DNA of 6,679 bases from NCBI GenBank assembly GCA_030610725.1, contig JAUWRE010000062.1, positions 1 through 6,679 on the forward strand, written 5' to 3'. The DNA is from Candidatus Aerophobota bacterium (GTDB lineage Bacteria; Aerophobota; Aerophobia; Aerophobales; AE-B3A). Positions 5,744-6,679 of this stretch are shown in pieces. Position 1 is the first letter of the stretch. Each line of letters begins with the position of its first letter. Below the pieces are notes generated by a model that was not told where the DNA came from, made no database searches, and saw only the letters and a list, made by a program, of their open reading frames with translations. The position numbers and the translations under genes are program-made.

Positions 5744-5820
5744 AACAACGAACGAATGGTGAACCAGTTGGCTAACGGGCTAGTAGGTCAATGGACAATG
5801 AACTACGAACGATGAACACG
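5744..5820 (+). repeat. Degenerate heptanucleotide repeat, GAACGAT-like family
   Basis: In steps of seven from 5744 the units are AACAACG, AACGAAT, GGTGAAC, CAGTTGG, CTAACGG, GCTAGTA, GGTCAAT, GGACAAT, GAACTAC, GAACGAT and GAACACG. The last five align well as G-R/G-A/T-C-N-A-N; the middle ones are more diverged but keep phase. The span is 77 nt. It differs in consensus from the TAGCGTA blocks but shares the period. It is not coding. Confidence 0.6.
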
Positions 5821-5825
5821 AAAAA

Positions 5826-5846
5826 GGGAGAGGGAAGGGGTGAGGG
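5826..5846 (+). other. Canonical G-quadruplex motif
   Basis: Four G-runs lie at 5826-5828, 5832-5834, 5837-5840 and 5844-5846, with loops of 3, 2 and 3 nt, which satisfies the G3+N1-7 rule with very short loops. The stretch also has a loose 7-nt period (GAGAGGG, AAGGGGT, GAGGGTG from 5828). It is on the plus strand in the convergent gap after cobO, so a read-through cobO transcript would carry it as RNA. No function is shown. Confidence 0.6.
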
Positions 5847-5869
5847 TGAAATTAAGTTTTGAATTATAG

Positions 5870-5946
5870 TTTTTCACTTTGCGCTTTCAGTTCTTCGCCT
5901 TAATGATTTACCTATCCGCTCTACGCTATCCGCTAAACGCTATATG
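5870..5946 (-). repeat. Heptanucleotide repeat abutting the pfk stop codon, TAGCG units on the minus strand
   Basis: On the plus strand, units of seven from 5870 are TTTTTCA, CTTTGCG, CTTTCAG, TTCTTCG, CCTTAAT, GATTTAC, then CTATCCG, CTCTACG, CTATCCG, CTAAACG and CTATATG. The last five (5912-5946) are the reverse complement of the TAGCGTA family. Read in the direction of pfk they begin at the base immediately after its TAA stop as CATATAG, CGTTTAG, CGGATAG. The earlier units are more diverged but in phase. Confidence 0.7.
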
Positions 5947-6679
5947 TTACTCCCCCCATAATGGTTTTACTACTTCATCGTAGAGTTTTTGAGGAACACG
6001 TTTTGTCTCCCCTACTGCTTCTTGTAAAGGTACGGAGACAATCTCTGTGCCTCTAAGAGATGTCATCTGACCAAATTTTCCTTCTTTTACCAATTCTATG
6101 GCCTTAAGGCCAAAACGGGTAGCCAGGAATCTGTCGAAAGCAGAAGGTCTTCCCCCTCTCTGGAGATGTCCCAAAATAACAGACCTGGTTTCTATTCCTG
6201 TCCTTTTGGGGATTTCTTTCTCCAGAAGGGTGGCGATTCCTCCTAAGAGGATATGACCGAAGGCATCTATTTTTTCCCCTTTGACTACCTCCTGGGAGAG
6301 GAATTTGCTTCCCTTGGCTGCTTTTGCTCCTTCTGCTACAGCTATGATGGTGTAGTTATTTCCTTCTTTCTTTCGTTTGATAAGAGTCTCGCATATTTCT
6401 TCTATATAGAAAGGAACTTCGGGAATTAGAATAATGGAGGCTCCTGCGCCAATTCCTGCCTGCAGGGTTATCCAACCTGCATTGCGTCCCATTATTTCTA
6501 CCACCAGGGCTCGATGGTGAGACCTGGCTGTAGTACTTAGCCTATCCATTCCTTCTATGGCTATGTTGACAGCTGTGTCAAAGCCAAAAGTGTAGTCAGT
6601 GGCAGAAAGGTCATTGTCAATGGTTTTGGGCACTCCCACTGTCTTTATTCCTTCCTGGTAGAGTCGGTTGGCTACTCCC
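5947..6679 (-). CDS. pfkA: 6-phosphofructokinase, PPi-dependent or mixed-substrate type, 5' end outside window
   Basis: The visible 243 residues are the C-terminal two thirds of a PfkA-family enzyme. The frame is open to the right edge (GVANRLYQEGIKT precedes VGVPKTIDND), so the GTG at 6639 is internal, not the start. Motifs in order are VGVPKTIDNDLSATDYTFGF (catalytic TIDND), VVEIMGRNAGWITLQAG, SIILIPEVPF, IIAVAEGAK and GHLQRGGRPSAFDRFLATRF. Known role: phosphorylation of fructose-6-phosphate to fructose-1,6-bisphosphate in glycolysis. Lys in PKTIDND replaces the Gly of E. coli-type ATP enzymes (PGTIDND). Together with MGRNAGW this points to the group that uses PPi or either donor. The second donor determinant (GGDG, GGED or GGDD) would lie only a few residues beyond the window edge, since the family reads GG-x-D-T-L-G-V-A there. 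Convergent with cobO; a heptad repeat touches the stop. Confidence 0.92.
   Translation of the reverse strand, partial: GVANRLYQEGIKTVGVPKTIDNDLSATDYTFGFDTAVNIAIEGMDRLSTTARSHHRALVVEIMGRNAGWITLQAGIGAGASIILIPEVPFYIEEICETLIKRKKEGNNYTIIAVAEGAKAAKGSKFLSQEVVKGEKIDAFGHILLGGIATLLEKEIPKRTGIETRSVILGHLQRGGRPSAFDRFLATRFGLKAIELVKEGKFGQMTSLRGTEIVSVPLQEAVGETKRVPQKLYDEVVKPLWGE

Larger units (their letters stand above)
5671..5927. repeat. 16-bp inverted repeat between two heptad blocks
   Basis: AGCGTAGAGCGGGTAG (5671-5686) is complementary to CTATCCGCTCTACGCT (5912-5927) at 15 of 16 positions, and the exception would be a G-U pair in RNA. The arms are 225 nt apart and enclose the GAACGAT-like repeat and the G-quadruplex motif. 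The gap separates the convergent genes cobO and pfk. This may simply reflect related repeats in opposite orientation, or it may form a long-range hairpin. Confidence 0.6.

Noticed and set aside
5756..5815. A 19-residue ORF in the cobO-pfk gap, considered as a RiPP precursor for TldD/TldE
   Set aside because: It lies wholly within the GAACGAT-like heptad array, has no ribosome site and no leader/core pattern. The 4929-5116 gap also offers no ATG-started small ORF, so no peptide substrate for TldDE is seen here.
6637..6639. GTG at 6639 as the start of phosphofructokinase
   Set aside because: The frame continues upstream to the edge with good family sequence (GVANRLYQEGIKT), and a start here would delete the donor-binding N-terminal domain.

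Overview
This window looks like chromosomal DNA from a Gram-negative-type (diderm) bacterium of moderate to low GC content. The diderm inference comes from one gene with a Sec signal peptide and an OmpW-like beta-barrel pattern. The taxon cannot be fixed from sequence alone. The Thermotoga-like phosphofructokinase, the loose gene order and the degenerate heptanucleotide repeats between genes would fit an uncultivated candidate phylum from anoxic or subsurface habitats, but that is inference.

Layout. Positions 1-524 (minus) hold the N-terminal half of an N-acetylglucosamine-6-phosphate deacetylase (nagA), cut by the window edge. Positions 607-1377 (minus) encode a predicted outer-membrane beta-barrel protein. 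Positions 1378-1527 form a divergent promoter region with a good extended -10 promoter facing right. Positions 1528-4928 (plus) are a tightly coupled three-gene operon: yebC, tldD and tldE/pmbA, with junctions of 0 nt and a 1-nt overlap. Positions 5117-5650 (plus) encode a CobO/BtuR-type corrinoid adenosyltransferase standing alone. Positions 5947-6679 (minus) hold the C-terminal two thirds of a 6-phosphofructokinase of the PKTIDND (PPi or mixed-substrate) type, cut by the right edge.

How the genes fit together. YebC is a conserved translation-related or regulatory protein. TldD and TldE form the heterodimeric metalloprotease that degrades unfolded peptides and trims peptide natural products. 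Translational coupling of the three suggests a proteostasis unit, although yebC more often neighbours ruvC. NagA and PFK belong to amino-sugar catabolism and glycolysis. CobO makes adenosylcobalamin. No complete pathway is encoded here.

The most unusual content is between genes. Both long gaps (4929-5116 and 5651-5946) are built largely from degenerate tandem 7-nt repeats of several unit families: TCTCGTA, TAGCGTA, GAACGAT-like, G-rich, and CTTTGCG/CTATCCG. A TAGCGTA-type block lies just downstream of the stop codon of tldE, cobO and pfk, each time reading TAGCG on the coding strand of the gene it follows. Because the period is 7, each block supplies TAG in all three sense frames. Two of these blocks share 22 of 23 bases and flank cobO as direct repeats. 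The second and third can pair as a 16-bp inverted repeat. A canonical G-quadruplex motif lies between them.
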